DNA of 64,000 bases from positions 1 through 64,000 of the forward strand of contig CAZEAC010000018.1 of assembly GCA_964510065.1 (NCBI GenBank). Direction: 5' to 3'. The stretch's first letter is position 1. Every line of letters starts with the position of its first letter. This stretch comes from CAZEAC01 sp964510065. GTDB lineage: Bacteria; Bdellovibrionota_C; UBA2361; CAIXSY01. The position numbers and the translations under genes are program-made. The notes below the pieces were generated by a model. It had not been told where the DNA came from. It did no database searches and saw only the letters and a list, made by a program, of their open reading frames with translations. This document shows, in pieces, positions 44,063 through 53,120 of this stretch.

Positions 44063-45544
44063 TTAAGCCTCCATACATTCACGAACTTTCTTGGAAAGTT
44101 CTTCGATAGTGAAAGGCTTCTGCATGAATGCCGATTTTCCCGCCTCAAGTATTCGGCGCACCGGCTCCTCGGACGTGTAGCCACTAATAATTAACACTCG
44201 AATATTCGGATCCAACTCACGAAGTCTCAAAAAGACTTTCTCCCCTGAAAGCTGCGGCATCAGCATATCAAGAATAACTAAATCAAAAGGCTCCTCTGCC
44301 TGCTCAAAACGCTCGAGCGCTTCAGTACCGGAAGCCGCGACTTTGACCGTGTAGCCGAGATGCTCGAGACTGACGCACAGTACATTTCGAACTGGAAACT
44401 CATCGTCGACTATTAAAATCCGCTCCTTGCCGCCACGCATCGTCAACGATTTCGCCTGCATCTTGCCAAGCGCTTCGGCGGAAAGCCCCTCGCTCGCCTC
44501 GGGGAAGTATACTGACACGATCGTGCCATGTCCCTCGCGCGAACTAACGCTGACCGCACCGCCCAGGGCCTTCACAATCGCATCGACGGTAGCAAGTCCA
44601 AGGCCCGTGCCTTTATCCTTTTTAGTTGAAAAGTACGGTTCGAAAATTCGAGAGATAATCTCTGGCGGCATCCCCGCCCCGTTATCGTGCACTTGCAAAC
44701 AAACATAGCTCTTGGGAAGTACTTCTCCCTTACCGATGGCATGCAAGATCGTATCGCGATTATTTTCGCGGAACACTTTGACCGTAATCTTGCCGTCCTG
44801 CGTCGAGAGCGCATCGCGCGCATTGATTACAAGATTTACAATTACCTGGGCAAGGCCACCTTCGACGCCAAGCACATACATTCCAGGTTCAGCTTCGCAT
44901 TTTAGGGAGTACACCGGCGAGATAGCGCCTTTTAATAACACGCAGGTGCGAGTTGCCAGATCACTAAGCGAAAGCTTTAGCGGCTTCTCGGCCGTTTCGA
45001 GCCGCGAGAAGTTAAGGATCTGTTGCGTCATAATTGAAGCTTTTTTGCCGCCCTCTTCAATGGCGTTTAGCGATTCAATGTGTGACCCTTTGGCAGGAAG
45101 TATCGTCTTCAAATAGGTGACATGGCCAAGCACTCCGGCCAAAATATTGTTAAAATCATGGGCAACTCCACCGGCAAGCATTCCCAAAGTCTCAAGCCGC
45201 TGCGAGTGATACTTATTAAAGGTGTCGCGCTTAGAGATTGCAGCGAGCACGCGAACTAGAAACTGACGGTCGCCGACATCTATGATGCCAAGTTTGACGC
45301 TGTACTGAACGCCACTCGGAGAAATAAATTCAGAAGTAATTTCATCAATCCCTCGCGCAAATTCGGCACGCTGAGGCCAAAAACTTCCGGCGCGGAAATA
45401 CTCCAGCTGCTTCGACTCCTCCGCACCAAAGAATTCTCGAAAAGCCAAATTTAGCGCGACAATCTCACCACGCGATCCAAGCACAAAGAGCGGCTCACGG
45501 AGCGCGTTAAAGGCCCTTTCGAATAGAATTTGGTTAGAACTCAT
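44063..45544 (-). CDS. Hybrid histidine kinase with receiver domain
   Basis: The 493-residue protein is cytoplasmic, without membrane segments. It has a PAS-like sensor (about residues 1-105), a HisKA dimerisation domain with the phospho-acceptor His in MLAGGVAHDFNNILAG, and a HATPase domain. The HATPase domain has NLVINARDAL (N box), VHDNGAGM (G1) and GTGLGLATV (G2). A receiver domain follows with ILIVDDE, phospho-acceptor Asp in VILDMLMP and Lys in FMQKPF. No output domain is present, so signal probably passes to another protein or the receiver tunes kinase activity. It leads the operon with dusB, mlaF-like and helicase genes. Confidence 0.93.
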   Translation of the reverse strand: MSSNQILFERAFNALREPLFVLGSRGEIVALNLAFREFFGAEESKQLEYFRAGSFWPQRAEFARGIDEITSEFISPSGVQYSVKLGIIDVGDRQFLVRVLAAISKRDTFNKYHSQRLETLGMLAGGVAHDFNNILAGVLGHVTYLKTILPAKGSHIESLNAIEEGGKKASIMTQQILNFSRLETAEKPLKLSLSDLATRTCVLLKGAISPVYSLKCEAEPGMYVLGVEGGLAQVIVNLVINARDALSTQDGKITVKVFRENNRDTILHAIGKGEVLPKSYVCLQVHDNGAGMPPEIISRIFEPYFSTKKDKGTGLGLATVDAIVKALGGAVSVSSREGHGTIVSVYFPEASEGLSAEALGKMQAKSLTMRGGKERILIVDDEFPVRNVLCVSLEHLGYTVKVAASGTEALERFEQAEEPFDLVILDMLMPQLSGEKVFLRLRELDPNIRVLIISGYTSEEPVRRILEAGKSAFMQKPFTIEELSKKVRECMEA

Positions 45545-46114
45545 GAAGCACGAAAATGCAAACAAACATTATTATAGACGCATGGGACGCTACGAACACT
45601 TTTTTCACTATAAAAAGGGGTTAAGAGTAACACAGCGGGGGTGTTCTACCAAGATAGCCCATCCCAGGAGGCCTTCAGCCTAAGATCCAAGCTCACCTCA
45701 ATTCGACATGAGCCTGCTAAGCACGACCTGAGATGGCCCAAGTAATAAATCTTACTAGACTTTAAGGCTCTAATCATCGTAAATTGCAGCGGGATTTGCT
45801 TATTCAGCATTTATGAGAATGCTCACTTTGTGAGTGTTTACGCTCAGGTCGTGGATTTAGGCGATAGAGAATGCTTGCTGTACAACGCAAATCGACTTTT
45901 TTGGATCCCTGATACGGCTGGAGGAATCTGAACACACTGAACTGTGCACATCTGCTTGGTGTGCACTTAATTGTGTGGAATTCTCTGACGGGTATATCGG
46001 ATGGTTTTCCATGGCGACTACAGACCAAGTGCTGGTCAGTCGTAAGGTTAAGTTTCGCAGAGCTTGCTCGCGTACGTGAGGAGGCTCGGCGTATTTCGAA
46101 TAGGAGTTTGCAGT
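45545..46114. other. Intergenic region upstream of csp with hairpins
   Basis: This 570-bp gap between divergent genes has no supported CDS. It contains an inverted repeat GTGCACA/TGTGCAC with 9-nt loop at 45944-45966 and, left of it, GCTCAC/GTGAGT near 45822. These could be parts of a structured 5' leader for the cold-shock gene, or remnants of a repeat. A 74-codon frame on the minus strand here looks non-coding. Confidence 0.5.
45944..45966 (+). promoter_or_regulatory. Hairpin in the possible csp leader
   Basis: A 7-bp stem with a 9-nt loop lies about 150 bp upstream of the csp start, flanked by CACAC/GTGTG that could extend it. Cold-shock genes often have long structured leaders that act as RNA thermometers. 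The role here is inference only. Confidence 0.3.
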
Positions 46115-46465
46115 ATGTCAGACATTCTTAAGGGGATAGTAAAGTGGTTCAATGATGCTAAAGGATTTGGCTTCATCGAGCATACAAGCGGCAAAGATGT
46201 CTTTGTTCACTATTCCGTGATTCAGTCCGAAGGGTTTAAGACCCTCAAGGACGGAGAGGAAGTCGAATACGAAATTCAGGAAGGACCAAAGGGGTTCCAT
46301 GCGGTAAAAGTACTTCGTACCGCCCCTCCGCCTTCGTCGGCACCAGCGTCAGATGATAACGCGAGCGATTCATCTGATAGCGAATCAGCCGAAGGCGAGG
46401 AGTCCGGAAGAGCTGAAGCAATTGAAGCTTCTCAGTCTGAAGCGATTGCCAAATCGGCGGAGTAG
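46115..46465 (+). CDS. Cold-shock-domain protein with acidic tail
   Basis: Residues 1-70 form a cold-shock domain with both RNA-binding motifs: KWFNDAKGFGFIEH (RNP1) and DVFVHYSVI (RNP2), then FKTLKDGEEVEYEIQEGPKGFHAVKV. It binds single-stranded RNA or DNA and unfolds RNA structure. The last 45 or so residues form a disordered Ser/Asp/Glu-rich tail (DDNASDSSDSESAEGEESG) that most CspA-like proteins lack. The start at 46115 was chosen for its AGGAG; an upstream in-frame codon at 46064 is unsupported. Confidence 0.92.
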   Translation: MSDILKGIVKWFNDAKGFGFIEHTSGKDVFVHYSVIQSEGFKTLKDGEEVEYEIQEGPKGFHAVKVLRTAPPPSSAPASDDNASDSSDSESAEGEESGRAEAIEASQSEAIAKSAE

Positions 46466-46898
46466 CTTTAGCAACACCTTACTTTTCAGCAATGTGCTCG
46501 GAAAGTTGTCTTGCAGAGTTTGCTCTACTGAGCTTGGCCTACTGATGAGCTTGGCCTACTGAGTTCCGGAGCTTGAGTTTTTGGTCTATTCTACGAGTTT
46601 CGCGCATATAGTGCGCGAAAGGTTTTTTGTCTTCAAGACCCTACTCATCTTCGATGTTGGCTTACTTCCCCCGGCACCCTACTACTCTGGAACAAAAGTA
46701 ACTTTTCCTTCCTTCAGCTCTCCCTCTGTGCTCTCCGTGACTCTGTGGTTTATTTTACTTCTAAAAAAAACCACAGAGTCACGGAGAGCACAGAGGGGAG
46801 AAGAGTCGGAAAACTTATGTTCCAGAGTACTACTCAATATTAATTATAATTAACTATATTATTTATAACGCGAAGGCGCTTTCCTTAGCGCATTTACT
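46466..46898. other. Intergenic region with family B repeat
   Basis: The 433 bp between csp and rlmN contain family B copy 1 (46681-46833). I see no gene in the remaining sequence. Confidence 0.6.
46681..46833. repeat. Family B hairpin repeat, copy 1
   Basis: An inverted repeat of about 30 bp per arm (CTCTGTGCTCTCCGTGACTC and its complement, meeting at GTGGTTT/AAACCAC) is centred at about 46760. Outer imperfect repeats around TACTCTGGAAC at both ends define an element of about 150 bp. It has no coding capacity. Confidence 0.8.
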
Positions 46899-47987
46899 CT
46901 ATGCAGACGCAGTCAATGCGCTCGCATGCACAGTTTTCTGCGCCTCGACCGCCAACTGCCCACATGCCGCCTTAATATCCTGGCCTTTTGACCACCGAAT
47001 TGTCGTATCGAGCCCCTGCTGCATTAGTGCATCGTGCCAGTGATCAATCACAAGCTTTGATGGCGCGCGAAATCCGAGTCCTGCATTTTCATTATAAGGA
47101 ATAAGATTTACCTTCGCGGGAATACCTCGCAAAAGTCTTGGAAGGCGCGCAAGATCTCCGTCTGTGTCGTTGATTCCGGCAAGCATTACATATTCAATCG
47201 TAATCTTTCTGCGCCGCTTCAGAGGATACTCTCGCAAACACTGCAAAAGTGTCTCCACGTTATAGGCCTTATTTATCGGCATTATAGTCGAACGTACTTC
47301 ATCAGTCGTCGCATTGAGGGAGATTGCTAAATTTACGTCTATTCCAGATTCACCAAATTTCTTAATCGCAGGAACAAGACCGACACTCGAAACCGTAATT
47401 TTTCTTCCGGAAAAATCAAAAGCATGCTGATCGCGCAAAACGCGGAGCGCAGTCGTAACTCCCTTATAATTATGCAGCGGCTCACCCATGCCCATAAAAA
47501 CAATATTGTGAAACATGTCGCCGAAGTTCTTCGCGTCGGCGATCACGCCTCGAACTTGCTGCAAAATTTCAGAAGTCGACAAGTTGCGGCGAAATCCCAT
47601 GGTGGCTGTGCGACAGAATGAACACCCCATGCCACACCCTACCTGCGACGAAACGCACAGGGTCATCCGATTGGGCTGCTTAATCATGACGCTTTCGACT
47701 TTATGCCCGCCATGCAGTTCGAAAAGGTATTTTCGAGTACCATCGCGACTAATCTGGCGATCGCATATCACCGCCACTGGAAAATCGAACAATTCGGCAA
47801 GCTGCGGGCGCAAGCTCTGTGGCAGATCAGTCATCAGTTGAAAATCAGTGACCTGCTTTTTATAGACCCACTCGAACAGCTGCCGCGCGCGATACGCCGG
47901 CAGGTTCAGTCTTTCGGCAAGAAATACCGCCAGCTCGTCACGCGAGAAGTCAAAAAAGTTACCGCGAGAAGAATCACTGTGTGACAT
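46899..47987 (-). CDS. rlmN: 23S rRNA (adenine-2503-C2)-methyltransferase (radical SAM)
   Basis: RlmN methylates A2503 of 23S rRNA and A37 of some tRNAs. The 362-residue protein has the radical SAM cluster motif CGMGCSFC, VCVSSQVGC-like LCVSSQVGCGMG context, FMGMGEPLHN, KITVSSVGLVP and the late cysteine in IKAACGQL that serves as the methyl carrier. The start at 47987 has AGGG upstream; an ATG at 47987+15 is also in frame. It follows ndk by about 100 bp on the same strand. Confidence 0.95.
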   Translation of the reverse strand: MSHSDSSRGNFFDFSRDELAVFLAERLNLPAYRARQLFEWVYKKQVTDFQLMTDLPQSLRPQLAELFDFPVAVICDRQISRDGTRKYLFELHGGHKVESVMIKQPNRMTLCVSSQVGCGMGCSFCRTATMGFRRNLSTSEILQQVRGVIADAKNFGDMFHNIVFMGMGEPLHNYKGVTTALRVLRDQHAFDFSGRKITVSSVGLVPAIKKFGESGIDVNLAISLNATTDEVRSTIMPINKAYNVETLLQCLREYPLKRRRKITIEYVMLAGINDTDGDLARLPRLLRGIPAKVNLIPYNENAGLGFRAPSKLVIDHWHDALMQQGLDTTIRWSKGQDIKAACGQLAVEAQKTVHASALTASA

Positions 47988-48091
47988 CAAGCCCTGTACC
48001 ATAAACCACTACTTCGCCCATCGCGGCATATCCGCGACTGAAAGCGGCAGCATGCGCCACTCCGGCACGGGCGGGAAAGTTGCGCGCGCTT

Positions 48092-48508
48092 CTAACGCTG
48101 CAGCTCCGGAAAGAAGAAGGCGATCTCTTTGGCTGCATTTTCAGCAGAGTCCGAGCCATGCACAGCATTTGCGTCAATGCTGTCGGCGAAGTCAGCACGG
48201 ATTGTCCCCTTTTCAGCTTTCTTCGGATCTGTTGCGCCCATAAGTTTTCGGTTAAGTGCAACGGCATCGCCGCCTTCAAGCACCGACACCACCACAGGCC
48301 CGCTCGTCATGAAAGAAATAAGATCGTTGTAAAAAGGACGCGCCTTGTGCACCTCATAAAACTTACCTGCCTGCTCGCTACTCAAGCGCAAAAGCCTTGT
48401 GCCGATTATCCTAAGCCCAGCATCTTCAAAGCGGGTCAAGATTTTACCGATGACATTTTTCTTTACTGCGTCAGGTTTAATTATTGATAACGTTCGTTCA
48501 ATCCCCAT
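48092..48508 (-). CDS. ndk: Nucleoside diphosphate kinase
   Basis: Ndk balances nucleoside triphosphates by a phosphohistidine intermediate. The 138-residue product starts MGIERTLSIIKPDAVKK, continues HKARPFYNDLISFMTSGP and GATDPKKAEKGTIRADF, and carries the active-site NAVHGSDS with catalytic His. The start has GAGGT just upstream; a 27-codon upstream extension is unsupported. It probably shares a transcript with rlmN downstream. Confidence 0.96.
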   Translation of the reverse strand: MGIERTLSIIKPDAVKKNVIGKILTRFEDAGLRIIGTRLLRLSSEQAGKFYEVHKARPFYNDLISFMTSGPVVVSVLEGGDAVALNRKLMGATDPKKAEKGTIRADFADSIDANAVHGSDSAENAAKEIAFFFPELQR

Positions 48509-48950
48509 ATACCTCAAACCTTTAAAAACATACGAATTAGTAAGCAAAAGTAAGGCTGAGATTTTACTATGTTCCCTCTCCCAAGACAACTAACCAGGAG
48601 GGCATGGCCGAGCCGAAACTAGGCTTAGAGGGACAGGAGCACCGGGTTAAGCGAACATGCTTGTGGGGCCTCAGATCAAATATAACGCGTTATATGCAAT
48701 CTTGAGCGGAGCTCTCGCCAGGACTAAGTGAACAGGTGCCCAGTATAGCTCCTGCTTTCAAGTGTGGGTAGCTTTTCCCACACCCTGTGCCCTCTGTGTC
48801 TCTGTGGTTTAAATACTTTAAAAACCACAGAGACACAGAGGCCGCTGAGTTAAGGAATTAATACCCAGAGTTAATGAGTAATTACCCAATATCAAGCTAA
48901 CGCATTGAAAACATTCGATCAATAAAGGATAAGGGCATCACTATTACACC
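48509..48950. other. Intergenic region with family B repeat
   Basis: The 442 bp between coaD and ndk carry family B copy 2 (48791-48841) and no supportable gene. A tract around 48690 (TATAACGCGTTATA, an even palindrome) is the only other visible structure. Confidence 0.55.
48791..48841. repeat. Family B hairpin repeat, copy 2
   Basis: A perfect 20-bp inverted repeat (CCTCTGTGTCTCTGTGGTTT at 48791-48810 and its complement at 48822-48841) encloses an 11-nt AT-rich loop. Confidence 0.88.
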
Positions 48951-49502
48951 CTAGCCCCTAAGCCTCCGCCGAAGCGCTTTCAGCACATTTGGCGACACAA
49001 ACTGGCTTACATCGCCTCCCATCAACGCGACCTGCTTTACCAGGCTTGAGCTTACATAGGAGTTCTCTTCACGAGTGACCAAAAATACTGTTTCGATATC
49101 ATCGCAAAGCCTTTTATTCATAAGTGCCATTTGGGCTTCGTAATCATAGTCGCTCACTGCCCGCAAACCACGAACGATTACCGAACAGCTCTCGCTCCTC
49201 GCAAAGTCAACCAGCAGTCCGCTAAAGCTTTTGACACTTACTCTTTGACCAAGGTCTTTAAGCTCTTCCTGTATAAGCCGAACTCGCTCCTCTTCACTAA
49301 AAAGAAGCTTTTTTTCTGGATTAGAAAGCACCGCGACCACGATATGCCCAAAGAGCGAGGCCGAGCGACGAACAATATCAGAATGGCCACAGGTAAGCGG
49401 ATCAAAGCTTCCTGGGAATATCGCCCGACTTTCGACTCTCGCCGCCACCTTGCCAGTCAATACTGTGCCAGTCAATTTTTTACGCGCCGATTGTGTGGTC
49501 AT
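48951..49502 (-). CDS. coaD: Phosphopantetheine adenylyltransferase
   Basis: CoaD makes dephospho-CoA from phosphopantetheine and ATP. The core shows the nucleotidyltransferase motif FPGSFDPLTCGHSDIVRRS, VVAVLSNPEKKLLFSEEER, VIVRGLRAVSDYDYEAQMALMN and SYVSSSLVKQVA. The 183-residue product has an extension of about 20 residues before the family's usual MxxRAIFPGSFDP start, and a later start within that region is possible. It is divergent from the small gene at 49582. Confidence 0.95.
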   Translation of the reverse strand: MTTQSARKKLTGTVLTGKVAARVESRAIFPGSFDPLTCGHSDIVRRSASLFGHIVVAVLSNPEKKLLFSEEERVRLIQEELKDLGQRVSVKSFSGLLVDFARSESCSVIVRGLRAVSDYDYEAQMALMNKRLCDDIETVFLVTREENSYVSSSLVKQVALMGGDVSQFVSPNVLKALRRRLRG

Positions 49503-49581
49503 TATCCGTTGTCCTTTAGCAACCACAAGGGTAGCATAGTGCGCGGATCTTAGGGAGCCTTTGTATAGGGGCATATCATCT

Positions 49582-49890
49582 ATGGAACTTTCTGCACTCG
49601 CGCGTTACCAGAAGCGAATTATTGATTGGTCAACTTTTTTGGAAGCCGGAGTACCCGACGCGGCGCTCAAAAACCAGATAGTTTCGCGGCTTAGCGAACT
49701 AAAAAAGCTTGTTGCGCAATGTTGGTCCGAAGGCTCCGTCTCGACTCAAGCGCAGGCCTCACTTTGTGACTTAGAGCGGCAGTTAGAGGCGCTGAACGAA
49801 GAGGCACGGCTTCGCGTGGGCGGCAATACCCCGCTCAAGAAGGAAGAGGGGCTGGAGCTTAGATCTGCACAGGCTCAACATCGAGGATGA
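49582..49890 (+). CDS. Small helical protein of unknown function, 102 aa
   Basis: The product is mostly helical, with heptad-like spacing (AALKNQIVSRLSELKKLVAQCW and LCDLERQLEALNEEARLRV), and it has no signal peptide or known motif. The gene overlaps the DsbD-like gene by ATGA, so the two are translated together. It may be a small partner or regulator of the redox protein, but nothing else supports this. Confidence 0.6.
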   Translation: MELSALARYQKRIIDWSTFLEAGVPDAALKNQIVSRLSELKKLVAQCWSEGSVSTQAQASLCDLERQLEALNEEARLRVGGNTPLKKEEGLELRSAQAQHRG

Positions 49891-51104
49891 CCGGGCAATT
49901 CGCTTCTTCTTTTCTTGCAGGTTTGCTCGCGTCGGCGACACCCTGTGTGTATCCGCTAATCCCTGTCACCATTGCTGTGCTCGGCGCGCGCGACGTGACC
50001 TCACGGTGGGCCGCGCTTGGACTGTCATCTCTCTACGTGCTAGGGCTGGCGATGAGCTACACAGCGCTCGGCATTATTACCGCGCTAAGCGGCGAAATCT
50101 TAGGCTCTACTCTTGGAAATCCGTGGATAGTGTTTCCAATCGCCGCGCTCTTTACGGTCTTTGCACTTTCTTCGCTTGACCTTCTGCAGATCGGTTTTTT
50201 TTGCACACTGCAGTGCTGGGCCGCTAAACTTGGCGGCAAGGGCTGGCGCGGCGCTCTTATCATGGGCATGGTAAGTGGAATTGTCGCGGCGCCCTGCGTC
50301 GGACCGGTGGTTGCCGGAATTCTCTATTTAGCCGCTAAATCGCAAGATCCAACTCAGGGCGCCCTGCTCCTTTTCACCTTCTCACTCGGTCTTGGGTTGC
50401 CTTTTCTCATCCTTGGAACTTTTTCTACACTTCTTTCAAAGCTGCCGAAGAGCGGCCCGTGGCTTAAAGCGGTCAAATATGCAATTGCTGTCGGATTATT
50501 ATTTGTAGTGTGCACGTTGCTTGCGCCCTTCATTGGGCTTGAGCATACGCCGTTGCAGACGCCCTACACGCTGCTTTTTTGCATACTCTCTTCCGCACTT
50601 CTTGGGGGCAATGCGTTTCTAAGTGGTTCGCGAGGCTCACTTGGCGCGAGTGCGTTTCTCGCAAGCCTTGTACTTTTCTTGCTCGTAGGGGGCGCCGCCA
50701 AGGAGACCACCCGCAATTCGGAAGGTACATCCGTCTCGCAGGCTGGCGCGGCCAAGTGGCTGAACTCGCTTCCCGAGGCGCTGCATCGTGCCACGAAAAG
50801 TGGACGGCCCGTCATGCTGGATCTTTTCGCAGAATGGTGTACGGCTTGCAAAGAGCTCCGTCGTGATACCTTTCCCGATTCACAGGTGTCGCAACTTCTT
50901 AAGGAGTTTGTGCTTGCCGAAGTTGATTTTACCGAAGAGACGCCGCTCTACGAGGAGCTGACCGCGCGCTACTCAATTGTTGGTTTACCGACAATCCTTT
51001 TTTTACATGAGAACGGAGACGAGATCGCCAATTCGCGAGTTACGGGATTTCTTCCAGCTCCTGAGTTTGCAGCGCATCTAAGAAAAGTCCTTGCACAGAA
51101 GTGA
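49887..51104 (+). CDS. dsbD: DsbD-like thiol:disulphide transporter
   Basis: The 405-residue protein lacks the N-terminal periplasmic alpha domain of E. coli DsbD. It consists of the eight-helix membrane domain with the two electron-carrying cysteine motifs (TPCVYPLIP at about residues 18-26 and APCVGPVVAG), plus a C-terminal thioredoxin domain with CxxC in AEWCTACKE and the cis-proline in VGLPTILF. It carries reducing power from cytoplasmic thioredoxin to the periplasm. The architecture is closer to the CcdA/ScsB type. Confidence 0.92.
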   Translation: MTGQFASSFLAGLLASATPCVYPLIPVTIAVLGARDVTSRWAALGLSSLYVLGLAMSYTALGIITALSGEILGSTLGNPWIVFPIAALFTVFALSSLDLLQIGFFCTLQCWAAKLGGKGWRGALIMGMVSGIVAAPCVGPVVAGILYLAAKSQDPTQGALLLFTFSLGLGLPFLILGTFSTLLSKLPKSGPWLKAVKYAIAVGLLFVVCTLLAPFIGLEHTPLQTPYTLLFCILSSALLGGNAFLSGSRGSLGASAFLASLVLFLLVGGAAKETTRNSEGTSVSQAGAAKWLNSLPEALHRATKSGRPVMLDLFAEWCTACKELRRDTFPDSQVSQLLKEFVLAEVDFTEETPLYEELTARYSIVGLPTILFLHENGDEIANSRVTGFLPAPEFAAHLRKVLAQK

Positions 51105-51127
51105 GTACCTTCGCTGCAACACTCGTC

Positions 51128-51883
51128 TCACTTTTCAAGACTTTGCAGCGCACCGGAAATCGCGCGGCGCACTTCAGGCGATTCCTCGATCAAGAGTCGG
51201 GACCGAAGCGCGATTGCTGATTCGGGATCGCCGAGCAGCGCCAAGCCCTGCGCTACTGTTGCACGTACAAAAGGGTCTGGATCAATCAAATGCCCAACAA
51301 TGTGCCGGGCGTGCTCAAACTTTCGCGAAGCGACTATTATTTTAATTACTTCGAGTCGGACGGCGTAAGATTCATGGTTGAGCTGCGCCATTACGAGCGT
51401 GTCGATGTCTGGAATTCTCCTCGTACGAGCTTGTCCTACTAACTCAAGTGCATATATTTCATCTACATCGCTCTTTGTAAGCTCGCTTATCAAGGCGTCA
51501 ACACCAAGTTCGCGAACCGGAGTCTTCGATACCTCGCGTCTGGTCGGCGCTGCGCTCGCTCCCGCCGCCGAATCACTTTTCGTCACCAGGCCATGAGTCC
51601 GCCTTATCGCCGGCACCACGACAATGAATAATGCCATGGTGAGCACAGTCGTTATAGACAAAAGGATCGTAAAAAACGTCAACCTGCGCACGAAGCGATC
51701 GCGCGGAAAAGAAACACGCATCGACAATGAATCCGAGTGAGAATCCCAATACTCCCCCGGACGGCGCATCTCTCGGCCCCAACTGTATGCTGGCTTTCGA
51801 CCGATCTTGCGAAGCATTACTTCGAGTTTTGATGTGATTGTGTGACGATTAGGATCTTGGTTTGAATGAAATTCACCGCGCAT
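51128..51883 (-). CDS. Membrane protein with C-terminal HEAT-like repeats
   Basis: The 251-residue protein has a basic N-terminal part, one membrane segment (about residues 68-92) and a C-terminal helical domain with three HEAT/PBS-like repeats (SYAVRLEVIKIIV, PFVRATVAQGLALLGDPESA, PEVRRAISGALQSL). This predicts a membrane-tethered adaptor. The start at 51883 has AGGGA right upstream; an upstream extension to 51970 is unsupported. It converges with dsbD, with 23 bp between stop codons. Confidence 0.72.
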   Translation of the reverse strand: MRGEFHSNQDPNRHTITSKLEVMLRKIGRKPAYSWGREMRRPGEYWDSHSDSLSMRVSFPRDRFVRRLTFFTILLSITTVLTMALFIVVVPAIRRTHGLVTKSDSAAGASAAPTRREVSKTPVRELGVDALISELTKSDVDEIYALELVGQARTRRIPDIDTLVMAQLNHESYAVRLEVIKIIVASRKFEHARHIVGHLIDPDPFVRATVAQGLALLGDPESAIALRSRLLIEESPEVRRAISGALQSLEK

Positions 51884-52023
51884 TCCCTGCCCCTTTCGAA
51901 AAACCTTTATCTCATTAAGTATAACCAGCGGATCTGTGCTAACAAAACGAAAACAACGCTGCGACGGCACAATCGTAAATAAGGCCTGGAATTACTCATT
52001 AACCCTGGGGATTTTTTCCTTAA

Positions 52024-52061
52024 CTCTGAGCCTCTGTGGTTTAAACCACAGAGGCTCAGAG
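52024..52061. repeat. Family B hairpin repeat, copy 3
   Basis: A perfect 38-bp palindrome (19 bp per arm, no loop, centre GTTTAAAC) lies in the 289-bp gap between the divergent HEAT-repeat and DUF971 genes. Its right flank (GGTCACAGAGTAGCGGAA) is repeated at the fourth copy, so the element extends beyond the palindrome. Confidence 0.88.
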
Positions 52062-52172
52062 GTCACAGAGTAGCGGAAAAAGCGACCTACATTTAATGTA
52101 GTAGTTACGTTATCCCCTCATAACTGCAGGTGATATTTACCAATCGTTTGAAGCAACGTACACTCTCAAATT

Positions 52173-52523
52173 ATGCAGAAGCCCCCTCGAGCGATAAAAA
52201 AGATTGAAAGCAGCGCGGTCAAGATTATTTGGAACGACGGTGAAACTTCTGTTCTTCCTGCGAAGATTCTCCGCACCGAGTGCCCCTGCGCAGAGTGCCG
52301 CGAACGTCGCGGCGATAGTTCACATGCGAAGCCCCTTAGCGGAAAACCCGCATCTCTAAAGATAATCGAGAGCTCGATAAAAGAGCAGCTACACATCCAA
52401 GCGATATGGGGCGTAGGGAATTACGCGCTCGGTCTGCGCTGGGAAGATGGTCATGATAGTGGGATCTACACGTATGACTACCTGCTCAATCTTTCCAAGC
52501 AGGTTGCCGGGCAACAATCTTAA
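52173..52523 (+). CDS. DUF971-family protein
   Basis: The 116-residue protein matches the DUF971 (GBBH-like N-terminal) pattern. It has VKIIWNDGETSVLPAKILRTECPCAECR with conserved cysteines, then WGVGNYALGLRWEDGHDSGIYTYDYL. The family accompanies gamma-butyrobetaine hydroxylases in eukaryotes, and standalone bacterial copies are common and associated with iron-sulphur protein maturation. No partner lies next to it here. Confidence 0.87.
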   Translation: MQKPPRAIKKIESSAVKIIWNDGETSVLPAKILRTECPCAECRERRGDSSHAKPLSGKPASLKIIESSIKEQLHIQAIWGVGNYALGLRWEDGHDSGIYTYDYLLNLSKQVAGQQS

Positions 52524-52685
52524 GAAGGCAATCTCGCCAGGCTACTAGGTTTCTGTCGCACAATGCCACCTTCTTAGATTCGCCATCGCGCGGCATGTCA
52601 GCATTCTCGAGTAGTTACGCGAGCTAGGGCGGATAGCCTCTTTAATTTTTGGTAACTACTCATTAACCCCAGATATTCGTTCCCT

Positions 52686-52756
52686 TACTCTGTGACCTCA
52701 GAGTCTCTGTGGTTTAAATACGTTAAAAACCACAGAGACTCAGAGGTCACAGAGTA
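52686..52756. repeat. Family B hairpin repeat, copy 4
   Basis: Two 30-bp arms starting TACTCTGTGACC and ending GGTCACAGAGTA, differing at one position, surround an 11-nt AT-rich loop. The element shares its right flank with copy 3, and that flank runs into the infA stop codon at 52767. Confidence 0.86.
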
Positions 52757-52766
52757 GCGGAAGAAG

Positions 52767-53027
52767 CTACTTAGAATTTCCGTCCGGTGAAGAGGACGGC
52801 GCGCCAGGCTTCTCAACTATACGTTTTACGATTCGCCCTTTACTAAGGTCATACGGCGAAATCTCGACTACTACTCGATCCCCTGGAAGCACGCGGATAT
52901 AAAAACGCCGCATTTTCCCCGCAAGATAGGCAAGAAGCTCGTGTCCATTGTCGCAAACTACTCGAAAGGTGGTGTTGGGGAAACACTCTTTAACTACCCC
53001 ATTCATTTCAATGGCGTCTTTTCCCAT
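52767..53027 (-). CDS. infA: Translation initiation factor IF-1
   Basis: IF-1 binds the 30S A site. The 86-residue product has the S1/OB fold sequence IEMNGVVKECFPNTTFRVVCDNGHELLAYLAGKMRRFYIRVLPGDRVVVEISPYDLSKGRIVKR, typical in order and spacing. It has 12 to 14 extra residues at the C-terminus (PGAPSSSPDGNSK) compared with the usual 72-residue protein. It stands upstream of a family B repeat and 93 bp from accA on the same strand. Confidence 0.95.
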   Translation of the reverse strand: MGKDAIEMNGVVKECFPNTTFRVVCDNGHELLAYLAGKMRRFYIRVLPGDRVVVEISPYDLSKGRIVKRIVEKPGAPSSSPDGNSK

Positions 53028-53120
53028 AGCCTCTCTTAAAACTCACTCCTTTCGAAGTCCCTTGCAATTATACTTTGAATAATCGTGTCAACCGTAGCCG
53101 TGAGGCAGCACTTTAGCGCG

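Noticed and set aside
45804..46028. 74-codon minus-strand frame upstream of csp
   Set aside because: It has no ribosome site and an irregular composition, and it overlaps palindromic sequence. It resembles no known protein.
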